Positions 5,628-11,278 of a stretch of DNA of 11,278 nucleotides are shown piece by piece (within the stretch, counting starts at the first letter, position 1; each line of letters begins with the position of its first letter). Source of the DNA: Oscillospiraceae bacterium (lineage in GTDB: Bacteria; Bacillota_A; Clostridia; Oscillospirales; Ruminococcaceae). Where the stretch lies: assembly GCA_017400025.1 (NCBI GenBank), contig JAFQAF010000057.1, positions 1 through 11,278 on the forward strand. Reading direction: 5' to 3'. The position numbers were made by a program, and so were the translations under genes. Under the pieces are notes generated by a model. The model saw only the letters and a list, made by a program, of their open reading frames with translations, was not told the DNA's origin and ran no database searches.

Positions 5628-5672
5628 CTCATAACCCGAAGGTCGTTGGTTCAAATCCAGCCTCCGCAACCA
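5628..5672 (+). tRNA. 3' fragment of initiator tRNA-Met (CAT); proposed island att site
   Basis: The 45 bp run from the anticodon loop CTCATAA through the 3' anticodon stem CCCGA, variable loop AGGTC and T-arm GTTGG-TTCAAAT-CCAGC to the acceptor CTCCGCA and ACCA. This matches the 3' part of initiator tRNA-Met. The 5' half (acceptor, D-arm and 5' anticodon stem) is missing: the bases before CTCATAA do not form the expected CGGG strand. The tRNA cannot be functional. Such fragments are left when an integrative element recombines into the 3' half of a tRNA gene and brings its own copy to rebuild the gene at the other end. The retained terminator on the right means the right flank is the original chromosome and the element lies to the left. 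Confidence 0.85.
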
Positions 5673-5679
5673 CAAGAAA

Positions 5680-5716
5680 CCTTGGCCATCCCAGTGGCTG
5701 AGGATTTTCTTTTTTT
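5680..5716 (+). terminator. Terminator of the truncated tRNA-fMet
   Basis: CCTTGGCCA (5680-5688) pairs throughout with TGGCTGAGG (5695-5703), including two G-T pairs. The loop is TCCCAG, and a T-rich run (5705-5716) follows. It sits 7 bp after the CCA end, as expected for the native terminator of the original tRNA gene. Confidence 0.8.
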
Positions 5717-5717
5717 A

Positions 5718-5807
5718 CAGACCAACGACCGGAGGGTTCTCGAAGGCATCGCCTGCAATATCATCAGCACTACAATTTACAAATATGTTTCTCTTTTGGA
5801 AAATTGA
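5718..5807 (+). pseudogene. Possible remnant of an unidentified coding sequence
   Basis: Downstream of the tRNA terminator a short frame reads RRVLEGIACNIISTTIYKYV and ends at a TGA (5805-5807), with codon use that looks protein-like. Upstream the frame runs through the terminator and the tRNA fragment, so it has no plausible start or ribosome binding site. It may be the tail of a gene cut by an earlier insertion, or chance. I do not recognise the family. Confidence 0.2.
5721..5738 (-). repeat. Imperfect inverted copy of the tRNA anticodon-arm/T-arm segment
   Basis: On the minus strand this reads AACCCTCCGGTCGTTGGT, against AACCCGAAGGTCGTTGGT in the tRNA fragment (5633-5650). That is 15 of 18 identical, with the three mismatches adjacent. 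The two copies flank the tRNA terminator in opposite orientation. Confidence 0.45.
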
Positions 5808-5819
5808 TATATAAAAAAC

Positions 5820-5839
5820 AGGAAGCTGAAAGGCTTCCT
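5820..5839. terminator. Bidirectional terminator after the lipoprotein gene
   Basis: AGGAAGC (5820-5826) and GCTTCCT (5833-5839) form a 7-bp stem with a 6-nt loop. AAAAAA precedes the stem (a T run for the minus strand) and TTTTTT follows. It ends the leftward lipoprotein transcript and would also stop rightward read-through. Confidence 0.8.
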
Positions 5840-5844
5840 ATTTT

Positions 5845-6300
5845 TTATTCTATTATCCATTCGTATTGAGGACGCAAGGACACGCGAGTACCTTGTATTT
5901 CTCCATCAACATCAAATGTCAATGTAGCAGATTTATAATAATCATTATATACAACAATAAGGTCTGACATTTTTGAAGCTGTGAAGCCTTCCATTATAAC
6001 AGGTGCTTCCTCCCAAACAATTTGACAAATAAGGCCACTTTCTTTTTCATCACCTCTACTTCTATCAAATTTTGCTTTATATTTCCCATTTTCTGTTTTA
6101 AAAACAACAGTTTCTTTATCAACATTAATTTCGATAGAAAACTTTTCTTTTTCATAGTTATCAGCACCACTAAGAAGTTTTCCATTTGATGTATATAAAT
6201 ATATTTTATTGATAGAATCGAATTTATATTTTGTACCTCCACAAGCAGTTAAAGACAAAACTAAAACTAAACTTAATAAAATAGCTATTACTTTTTTCAT
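5845..6300 (-). CDS. Small secreted lipoprotein of unknown function
   Basis: The 151-residue product begins with a lipoprotein signal peptide: KK, a hydrophobic core, then lipobox L17-T-A-C20 followed by GG. Cys20 should be lipidated and the mature protein (about 132 residues) anchored outside the membrane. The mature part is charged and strand-rich, with repeated short hydrophobic/charged alternations and a C-terminus EWIIE. I recognise no domain. AAGGAG lies a few bases upstream of ATG, inside the preceding gene. The first bases overlap the stop of the upstream HTH gene as ATGA (6297-6300), so the two are translationally coupled. A terminator follows directly. Confidence 0.8.
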   Translation of the reverse strand: MKKVIAILLSLVLVLSLTACGGTKYKFDSINKIYLYTSNGKLLSGADNYEKEKFSIEINVDKETVVFKTENGKYKAKFDRSRGDEKESGLICQIVWEEAPVIMEGFTASKMSDLIVVYNDYYKSATLTFDVDGEIQGTRVSLRPQYEWIIE

Positions 6301-6482
6301 ACTTTTTTCTCCTTATTTTTAATCGGTTTTGGACATTTTGCGTCTTTTGGAATATGCCAAGGACTACCTTTTCCGTCTTGGTCAGCGCCTTTAATTAAAC
6401 CTTTTCTACACCAATCGGCTATGGTAGATTGTTTATATCCCCAAAGTTCAGCTGCTTCTTTTGTTCCCATACTATCGCTCAA
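6297..6482 (-). CDS. Small excisionase/MerR-like helix-turn-helix protein (TTG start)
   Basis: This is a 61-residue protein. GTKEAAELWGYKQSTIADWC (residues 6-25) is a typical HTH in which the second helix selects the DNA, followed by RKGLIKGADQDGKGSPWHIP, a wing ending in the W-x-I-P strand of excisionase-like DNA-binding proteins. The C-terminus is lysine-rich. The start is taken as TTG at 6482, because AGAGGTG lies 8 nt upstream, whereas the ATG four codons later has no ribosome binding site. It overlaps the lipoprotein gene by 4 bp and is divergent from the XRE regulator. Its pairing with a lipoprotein gene is curious; it may regulate that pair. Confidence 0.75.
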   Translation of the reverse strand: MSDSMGTKEAAELWGYKQSTIADWCRKGLIKGADQDGKGSPWHIPKDAKCPKPIKNKEKKV

Positions 6483-6503
6483 TTTTTACACCTCTTTCTT
6501 CTA

Positions 6504-6589
6504 GGAACTATTATTCTTATAATTGTAAAACTATTCTTCCTGTTTGTCAAATAAAAACGGAACTATAATTCTTGTATAAGATATACAAG
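6504..6589. promoter_or_regulatory. Shared operator region: direct repeats and a dyad
   Basis: GGAACTATTATTCTTATA (6504-6521) and GGAACTATAATTCTTGTA (6559-6576) are direct repeats, 16 of 18 identical. The first lies around the start point of the leftward promoter; the second contains the TATAAT (6564-6569) of the rightward gene. A perfect dyad CTTGTATA-AGA-TATACAAG (6571-6589) sits just before the ribosome binding site of the XRE gene. This is the layout expected for an autoregulating repressor controlling both directions. Confidence 0.6.
6522..6550 (-). promoter_or_regulatory. Promoter of the HTH-lipoprotein pair
   Basis: On the minus strand TTGACA (6545-6550) and TACAAT (6522-6527) are 17 bp apart, a near-consensus promoter about 40 bp upstream of the TTG start. 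Confidence 0.7.
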
Positions 6590-6599
6590 GGGAAGAAAA

Positions 6600-6929
6600 A
6601 TGCTGATTCTGGATTTACACACTATTGGTAACAAGCTTTTGAATGTACGTAAAAAAATGGGTATGACACAGGCAGAGGTGGCAGAGGCAGCCGGCCTTTC
6701 TGACAGAACATATGCCGATATAGAACGCGGCACGGTGAATATGCGAACAGAAACTGTTCTGCGTATATGCCAGGTGCTGCATATCACACCCGATGAAATT
6801 TTCACAGAGAACGACACATCTATTACAACAAAACAGGCGGAGATTATTGACAGACTTAACGCTTGTTCCCCAAAGGACAAAGAAACCGCCCTGAACATTC
6901 TTTCCGCATATCTTCAGTCCCTTAACTGA
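6600..6929 (+). CDS. XRE-family helix-turn-helix regulator
   Basis: This 109-residue protein has a Cro/CI-type HTH covering about residues 8-67. It includes TQAEVAEAAGLSDRTYADIE (helices 2-3), with ERG and the following VLRICQVLHITPDEI completing the five-helix fold. The C-terminal tail, SPKDKETALNILSAYLQSL, is a helix typical of small clostridial XRE repressors and probably mediates dimerisation. The ribosome binding site is GGGGAAG, 6-7 nt before ATG. It faces away from the HTH-lipoprotein pair, with which it shares repeats in the intergenic region, so it probably represses itself and perhaps its neighbours. No ligand or protease domain is present. Confidence 0.88.
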   Translation: MLILDLHTIGNKLLNVRKKMGMTQAEVAEAAGLSDRTYADIERGTVNMRTETVLRICQVLHITPDEIFTENDTSITTKQAEIIDRLNACSPKDKETALNILSAYLQSLN

Positions 6930-6958
6930 ACATTTATGTGCTTATTTTAAGAATTTTC

Positions 6959-6987
6959 TTGTAATATCTTCTGTATTACTGTAAAAT
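6959..6987 (+). promoter_or_regulatory. Promoter of udk
   Basis: TTGTAA (6959-6964) and TAAAAT (6982-6987) are 17 bp apart and 32 bp upstream of the udk ATG. Confidence 0.5.
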
Positions 6988-7018
6988 AAACAGAGAAACT
7001 ATTTTGCGGAGGGTAAAT

Positions 7019-7636
7019 ATGGACGTTCTGGTTATAGGCATCGCCGGCGGTACAGGCAGCGGCAAAACAACACTTACAAACAATCTGAAAAAGCACTTCG
7101 GTGATAAGATAACAGTGGTTTATCACGATAACTACTACAAACGCCACGATGAAATGACATACGAGGAAAGATGTCTTTTAAACTATGATATTCCCCAGGC
7201 TTTTGACACTGACATGTTTGTGGAACATCTGAAAATGCTGAAAGACGGCAAGTCTGTTGAATGTCCTGTGTACGATTACACTGTGCACAACCGCAGCAAT
7301 GATGTGGTGCATATTGAGCCGCAGAAGGTTATTATTGTGGAAGGCATACTGATTTTTGAAAACAAGGAACTGTGTGACCTGATGGATATCAAAGTGTTTG
7401 TGGACACAGATGCAGACACCCGTATACTGCGCAGGGCAATGCGTGATATGAAGGAAAGGGCAAGAAGCATTGAGTCCATCACACAGCAGTATCTGACAAC
7501 TGTAAAGCCTATGCACGAAAAATATGTGGAACCAAGCAAAAAGAATGCTGATATAATCGTTCTGGAAGGCGGCCACAATATGGTAGCCCTGGACATGCTG
7601 ATTCACAAAATCACAGATTTTATTGAAAATCATTAA
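7019..7636 (+). CDS. udk: Uridine kinase
   Basis: This cytosolic enzyme of pyrimidine salvage phosphorylates uridine (and cytidine) with ATP or GTP to UMP/CMP. The 205-residue length is normal for the family. Walker A is GGTGSGKTT (residues 10-18). It is followed by the HDNYYK segment, the YDIPQAFD substrate region, YDYTVHNR, the VEGILIF Walker B-like strand, and the conserved DADTRILRRAMRDMKERARS and VKPMHEKYVEPSKKNADIIV blocks. I chose the ATG at 7019 because GGAGGG (7008-7013) lies 5 nt upstream. The in-frame TTG at 7004 would place the ribosome binding site inside the gene. It is a single-gene unit with its own promoter and terminator. Confidence 0.95.
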   Translation: MDVLVIGIAGGTGSGKTTLTNNLKKHFGDKITVVYHDNYYKRHDEMTYEERCLLNYDIPQAFDTDMFVEHLKMLKDGKSVECPVYDYTVHNRSNDVVHIEPQKVIIVEGILIFENKELCDLMDIKVFVDTDADTRILRRAMRDMKERARSIESITQQYLTTVKPMHEKYVEPSKKNADIIVLEGGHNMVALDMLIHKITDFIENH

Positions 7637-7644
7637 ACAGAATC

Positions 7645-7675
7645 AAAGCCTCTGCTGTGTGCAGGGGCTTTTTTG
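7645..7675 (+). terminator. Terminator of udk
   Basis: AGCCTCTGC (7647-7655) pairs with GCAGGGGCT (7661-7669), loop TGTGT, followed by TTTTT. Confidence 0.9.
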
Positions 7676-7727
7676 TTTGTACTTATATGTAAAATTTTTA
7701 TACTGTTCATTTTTTACCCACAAAATA

Positions 7728-7736
7728 TGTTATAAT
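7728..7736 (+). promoter_or_regulatory. Extended -10 promoter of the ABC transporter operon
   Basis: TG-T-TATAAT (7728-7736) is an extended -10 element 35 bp upstream of the ATPase start. No good -35 hexamer is present at the usual distance, as often seen with extended -10 promoters. Confidence 0.55.
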
Positions 7737-7771
7737 GTAAGGTAGCAAAAATTTTACCGGAGGGAAAAGCA

Positions 7772-8473
7772 ATGGCTTTTATTGAGTTTCGAAATGTGTG
7801 CAAGACCTACAGTATGGGTGAGGTTGAAATAAAGGCACTGGACAATATAAACTTTACAATTGACAAAGGGGAATTTGTGGTAATACTGGGGGCTTCCGGC
7901 GCAGGCAAAACCACAATACTGAACCTGCTGGGAGGTATGGACACCATAACCGGCGGTACAATTGAGGTGGACGGCAGGGATATTTCTGCCGCAAGTGAAA
8001 AACAGCTGGTGGAATACCGCCGCCATGACATAGGATTTGTGTTCCAGTTTTACAATCTGGTGCAGAACCTGACAGCTTTTGAGAATGTGGAGCTGGCACG
8101 CCAGATATGCAAAGACCCTCTGGACAGCCGGAAGGTGCTGGAAATGGTGGGACTGGAAAACAGACGGGGCAACTTCCCTTCACAGCTTTCCGGCGGCGAA
8201 CAGCAGCGAGTGGCAATAGCACGTGCCGTGGCCAAAAACCCAAAGCTGCTGCTGTGTGACGAGCCTACCGGCGCGCTGGACTATGTGACCGGCAAGCAGG
8301 TGCTGAAGGTGCTGCAGGATATGTCCCGAGAGCACAATATGACAGTGGTGATGATTACCCACAATGCCGCCCTGGCTGATATGGGCCAGAAAATCATCAA
8401 GGTGCGCAGCGGCAGAATAGAAGACGTGATTATAAACGAAACCCCTAAAAACGTGGAGGATATTGAATACTGA
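7772..8473 (+). CDS. ABC transporter ATPase, MacB/LolD family
   Basis: This 233-residue cytoplasmic ATPase powers the FtsX-type permease encoded next to it. Seen in order: Walker A GASGAGKT (40-47), Q-loop Gln92 in FVFQFYNL, signature [14 protein letters not shown] (139-152), Walker [13 protein letters not shown] (159-170) with Glu164, and H-loop His197 in ITHN. The family covers MacB, LolD, FtsE and bacitracin-type exporters. It usually does not carry a classic substrate through a channel, but uses ATP to drive periplasmic or extracellular movement of the permease (mechanotransmission). GGAGGG lies 7 nt upstream of ATG. Its TGA overlaps the permease ATG by one base (8473), indicating translational coupling. 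The substrate cannot be told from the sequence. Confidence 0.93.
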   Translation: MAFIEFRNVCKTYSMGEVEIKALDNINFTIDKGEFVVILGASGAGKTTILNLLGGMDTITGGTIEVDGRDISAASEKQLVEYRRHDIGFVFQFYNLVQNLTAFENVELARQICKDPLDSRKVLEMVGLENRRGNFPSQLSGGEQQRVAIARAVAKNPKLLLCDEPTGALDYVTGKQVLKVLQDMSREHNMTVVMITHNAALADMGQKIIKVRSGRIEDVIINETPKNVEDIEY

Positions 8474-11278
8474 TGTTTCACAGGGATACCTTCCGACTGA
8501 TAAGGAAAACAGCAAAAAGATTTGTGACCATAGTGCTGATAGTGCTGATTGGCGTGGCCTTTATGGTGGGGCTGATGAGCACAGAGCCCACTATGCGCGC
8601 AAGTGTAGACAAATATTACGATACACAGAATTTTATGGACCTGCAGCTGTATTCTGCCGTAGGCTTTGACGACGGGGATATAGCCGTTATAGCAGGTGCA
8701 GAGGGCGTGAAAGAGGTATACGCCACCCGCTTCTGCGATGTGTACGGGATAAAAAATGAAAACATATACCTGACAAGGGTGCAGGAAATTGACAGCGCAG
8801 TAAACAGAATACAGCTGACAGAGGGCAGAATGCCCCGGGTCACCGATGAAGCCGTGGCACTGGGGTCATCCTCTTTTGGCAAGGTGTATGAAATCGGTGA
8901 CAGGGTGAAACTTTACCTTGAAGACGAGGACCTGGAAGAAAAACTGGCAGTTACGGAATACACCATTGTGGGTATATGCAAAACACCACAGTATATGGCC
9001 TCCAGCAAGGAGACCTCAACTTTGGACAATCTGAACCTTTCCACCACTGTTTTTGTGGACAGTTCAAATTTCCTCAGCGAATACTACACCTCTGTTTATC
9101 TCACTGTGGACAACGCCGCAGAGATGGACTGTTTTTCCGATAGGTACGAAGAACACATTGACAATGTGACAGACAGGCTGGAGCCGGTGTTCAGAAAACA
9201 GGAAACTGTGCTGAAGGAAAAGATAATGGCAGAGGCCACCGAAGAAATAGCAGACGGCGAAAGAGAGCTGGCGGAAGAGGTGGCGGAAGCAGAGGCAGAA
9301 ATAGCCGATGCAAAGAAAGAGCTGGAGGATGCCTACTATACCATAATGGATGCAGAAACCCAGCTGCAGTCCGGTGAAAAAGACCTGGAGGAAGGCAGAA
9401 AAGAGCTGGACAAGGCAGAAAAACTGCTGGATGACACCGAAAAACAGCTGAAAGCTGCAAAAGAGCAGATAGCTGCTTCTGCAGGGGGCGACTATGCTGC
9501 GGCAGTGGAAAATATAAACAATCTGCACAGTCTGTACACAATGGTGAACAGTGTGCTGCAGAGCGGCACTGTTCCGGCAGGAGCAACTGTGTCCCGGGTG
9601 GCGGCAGGCTATACAGCCCAGCTGGAAATGATAACACAGGGCAACACCGCCCTGGTGCAGGCCAACACAGACCTGGAAAATGCAAACAGCCGGCTGGAAA
9701 GCGAAAACACACAGCTGGCAGCCGAAATTGCACAGCTGGAGCAGGAAAATGCCGCCCTTGACCCGGAAAGTGAAAGCTATGCTGAAACCATAGCCGCCAA
9801 CAACCGGAAAATTGCAGAAAACCGCAGTAAAACCGAAGCCAACAACAGTACAATAGAGGCAAACAAAGCCACAATTGCACAGAACAGTGCACTGATTGAA
9901 GCAAACAGCGCCGCTGCCCGGCAGCTGACACAGCTTACCGCCGCTCTTGGGGCAGTACAGCAGCTGACCGGAGATATTCCGCTGGAGAACGTGCCGCGGG
10001 CACTGGACGCCATGTGCGGCGGCAGTGTGCAGGCGGCAAAGGACAGTATCCGGGCCATTGAAGAGGGCGAAAAGCAGGTGGCTGAAGGCCGCAGGGAACT
10101 AAAGAAAGGCAGAGAAAGCCTTTCCAAAGGACGAAAGAAACTGCGCGAAGCACGGCGGGAACTGAACGAGGGCCGCGCCGAATACGAAAAAGGTGTAAAG
10201 GAACTGGCCGATGCGGAAAAGGAACTGGCTGAAGAGGTGGAAAAAGCCAGAATAGATATAGAAAAAGCCAAGCAGGACCTGGCAGAACTGCCGGATGCTG
10301 AATGGACAGTGCTGGACAGAAATTCACATTTTTCCAGCTATATGTATGACAACAACTCCACCCAGATGGGCAAGATAGGCACGGTATTCCCGATGCTGTT
10401 CTTCCTTGTGGCGGCTCTGGTGTGTATGACAACAATGAAACGCCTGGTAGACGAGGAAAGAAGCCAGATAGGCATATTCTCTGCCCTGGGCTTTTCAAGG
10501 GGACAGATTACATCAAAGTATGTGATTTATGCACTGGCTGCCAGTATGATAGGCAGTGTGGTGGCTATACCGGTGGGTATGGCCATATTCCCGGGTGTAA
10601 TCTACTTCTGCTGGAGACTGATGTACGACCTGCCGGATATGCTGCTGACAATGCCGGCCTCTGTGGCAGCCATAGGCGTGTGCAGCTTTACCCTGCTGAT
10701 GATGGGTGTGACTTTCCTTGTGGCAAGGGGTACCCTGAAAGAAAACCCCAGCCGGCTGATGCGCCCCAAAGCACCGAGAAATGCCAAAAAGATTTTTGTG
10801 GAATATATTCCTTTTATATGGAAAAGATTTTCCTTTACCACAAAGATTACAGCCAGAAACCTGATACGCTACAAAAGCCGTTTCTTTATGACTGTTATCG
10901 GCGTGGCCGGCTGTACCAGCCTGCTGGTACTGGGATTTGCCATAAAGGATTCTGTTTCCAGCGTGGTGGGCATACAGTACGGCGAAATTATAAGCTATGA
11001 CACCACCATAACTCTGGAGGACCACCATTACAGCGATGACGTGCTGGCACTGCTGGCAGAGGACGAAAATGTGGTACAGGCCGTGCCGCTGATGACCTAT
11101 GCCGCCAAGGTGTATACAGCTGATGATGATAACACCATAAACGTACACGTTGCCCGGAAAGAGGATATGCCGGCAATAGCAGACCTGCGCACCCGCAGGG
11201 ACAGACAGCCGCTGGAGATGGATGAGGGCGTGATAATCAGCGAAAAATTCTCCAGGCTGCACAGCCTGGCTGTGGGGG
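8473..11278 (+). CDS. FtsX-like ABC permease with long extracytoplasmic coiled coil (3' end cut off)
   Basis: The frame is open from ATG 8473 to the end of the window, giving about 935 residues with no stop. A transmembrane segment lies at about residues 18-37. It is followed by a MacB-like extracellular region and then a very long heptad-rich stretch, about residues 249-335, 394-490 and 522-606, rich in Glu, Lys, Ala and Asn and containing ELxEG/ELxxAEKEL-type repeats. The FtsX core follows, with membrane helices at about 637-656, 681-708 and 728-752. The second half starts near residue 795 (TARNLIRYKSRFF, then a helix), which is the start of the second FtsX copy. Relatives in Firmicutes are about 1100-1200 residues, so some 200 are probably missing. 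The coiled coil would protrude into the cell wall, as in YhgE/Pip-like and large FtsX proteins. It forms an operon with the upstream ATPase. The cargo is unknown; peptide export, peptide resistance and cell-wall signalling are all possible. Confidence 0.9.
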   Translation, partial: MFHRDTFRLIRKTAKRFVTIVLIVLIGVAFMVGLMSTEPTMRASVDKYYDTQNFMDLQLYSAVGFDDGDIAVIAGAEGVKEVYATRFCDVYGIKNENIYLTRVQEIDSAVNRIQLTEGRMPRVTDEAVALGSSSFGKVYEIGDRVKLYLEDEDLEEKLAVTEYTIVGICKTPQYMASSKETSTLDNLNLSTTVFVDSSNFLSEYYTSVYLTVDNAAEMDCFSDRYEEHIDNVTDRLEPVFRKQETVLKEKIMAEATEEIADGERELAEEVAEAEAEIADAKKELEDAYYTIMDAETQLQSGEKDLEEGRKELDKAEKLLDDTEKQLKAAKEQIAASAGGDYAAAVENINNLHSLYTMVNSVLQSGTVPAGATVSRVAAGYTAQLEMITQGNTALVQANTDLENANSRLESENTQLAAEIAQLEQENAALDPESESYAETIAANNRKIAENRSKTEANNSTIEANKATIAQNSALIEANSAAARQLTQLTAALGAVQQLTGDIPLENVPRALDAMCGGSVQAAKDSIRAIEEGEKQVAEGRRELKKGRESLSKGRKKLREARRELNEGRAEYEKGVKELADAEKELAEEVEKARIDIEKAKQDLAELPDAEWTVLDRNSHFSSYMYDNNSTQMGKIGTVFPMLFFLVAALVCMTTMKRLVDEERSQIGIFSALGFSRGQITSKYVIYALAASMIGSVVAIPVGMAIFPGVIYFCWRLMYDLPDMLLTMPASVAAIGVCSFTLLMMGVTFLVARGTLKENPSRLMRPKAPRNAKKIFVEYIPFIWKRFSFTTKITARNLIRYKSRFFMTVIGVAGCTSLLVLGFAIKDSVSSVVGIQYGEIISYDTTITLEDHHYSDDVLALLAEDENVVQAVPLMTYAAKVYTADDDNTINVHVARKEDMPAIADLRTRRDRQPLEMDEGVIISEKFSRLHSLAVG

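Larger units (their letters stand above)
1..5672. mobile_element. Right part of a putative island in tRNA-fMet carrying type III-A CRISPR
   Basis: This is inferred from the truncated tRNA-fMet with terminator at its right edge, the excisionase-like gene and repeat cluster next to that edge, and the AT-rich accessory content (CRISPR, csm6, HipA-like kinase) to its left. To the right lie genes with a more core character. The left end, the intact tRNA-fMet and an integrase are not in the window, so the extent is unknown. Confidence 0.5.

Noticed and set aside
5560..5672. A complete or intron-split tRNA-fMet
   Set aside because: No acceptor 5' strand or D-arm is found upstream of the anticodon loop, and the 5' anticodon stem is missing.
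5535..5807. A 90-codon rightward frame
   Set aside because: It starts at TTG without a ribosome binding site and runs through the tRNA fragment and terminator hairpin. Only its last ~28 codons look protein-like, noted separately as a possible remnant.
7004..7018. TTG at 7004 as the udk start
   Set aside because: The ribosome binding site GGAGGG lies inside that extension and is correctly placed for the ATG at 7019.
9191..10498. Long minus-strand frames opposite the permease coiled coil
   Set aside because: They mirror the Glu/Lys/Ala-rich codons of the permease and give low-complexity Pro/Leu/Ser/Phe peptides; the rightward frame is continuous with FtsX features.
10422..11000. 192-codon rightward frame within the permease
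   Set aside because: Out-of-frame shadow; it contains no membrane segments and no known motif.

Overview
The window looks like part of a low-GC Gram-positive genome, probably a clostridial (Oscillospiraceae/Ruminococcus-like) gut bacterium. The grounds are strong AGGAGG-type ribosome binding sites, TTGACA/TATAAT-type promoters, occasional TTG starts, a lipoprotein with a short lipobox signal, and Firmicutes-type uridine kinase and FtsX-family permease. The genus is a guess. The left part is AT-rich and accessory; the right part is more GC-rich and looks like core chromosome.

Left half (1 to about 5670): this is the tail of a type III-A CRISPR-Cas locus. The 3' end of csm5 is followed by a possible leader carrying two strong hairpins. 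Next comes an array of about 25 repeats and 24 spacers (534-2245) and then csm6, a CARF-HEPN cyclic-oligoadenylate-activated RNase. Array, csm5 and csm6 all read rightwards. At least three spacers read in antisense encode recognisable phage protein motifs (a GH25 endolysin, a CKCDCGN zinc-finger protein and a CPFCGG Lar-like protein), as expected for a transcript-targeting type III system. Csm6 is followed by a HipA-family kinase with its own promoter, then by a convergent 66-residue excisionase-like DNA-binding protein. The gene-free stretch behind that protein holds three tandem copies of a roughly 131-bp unit with promoter-like elements on both strands, and a three-armed inverted repeat. 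It ends in a 45-bp fragment of an initiator tRNA-Met gene (anticodon loop to CCA) with its own terminator. The simplest reading is that the CRISPR locus sits on an island integrated in the tRNA-fMet gene, and that 5628-5672 is its right boundary.

Right half (about 5673 to the end): a small lipoprotein and a TTG-started HTH protein form a leftward overlapping pair, divergent from an XRE-type regulator across a compact operator region. Then come uridine kinase (udk) with its own promoter and terminator, and a MacB/LolD-type ABC ATPase overlapping a very long FtsX-like permease with an extended coiled-coil domain. The permease is cut off by the window end.
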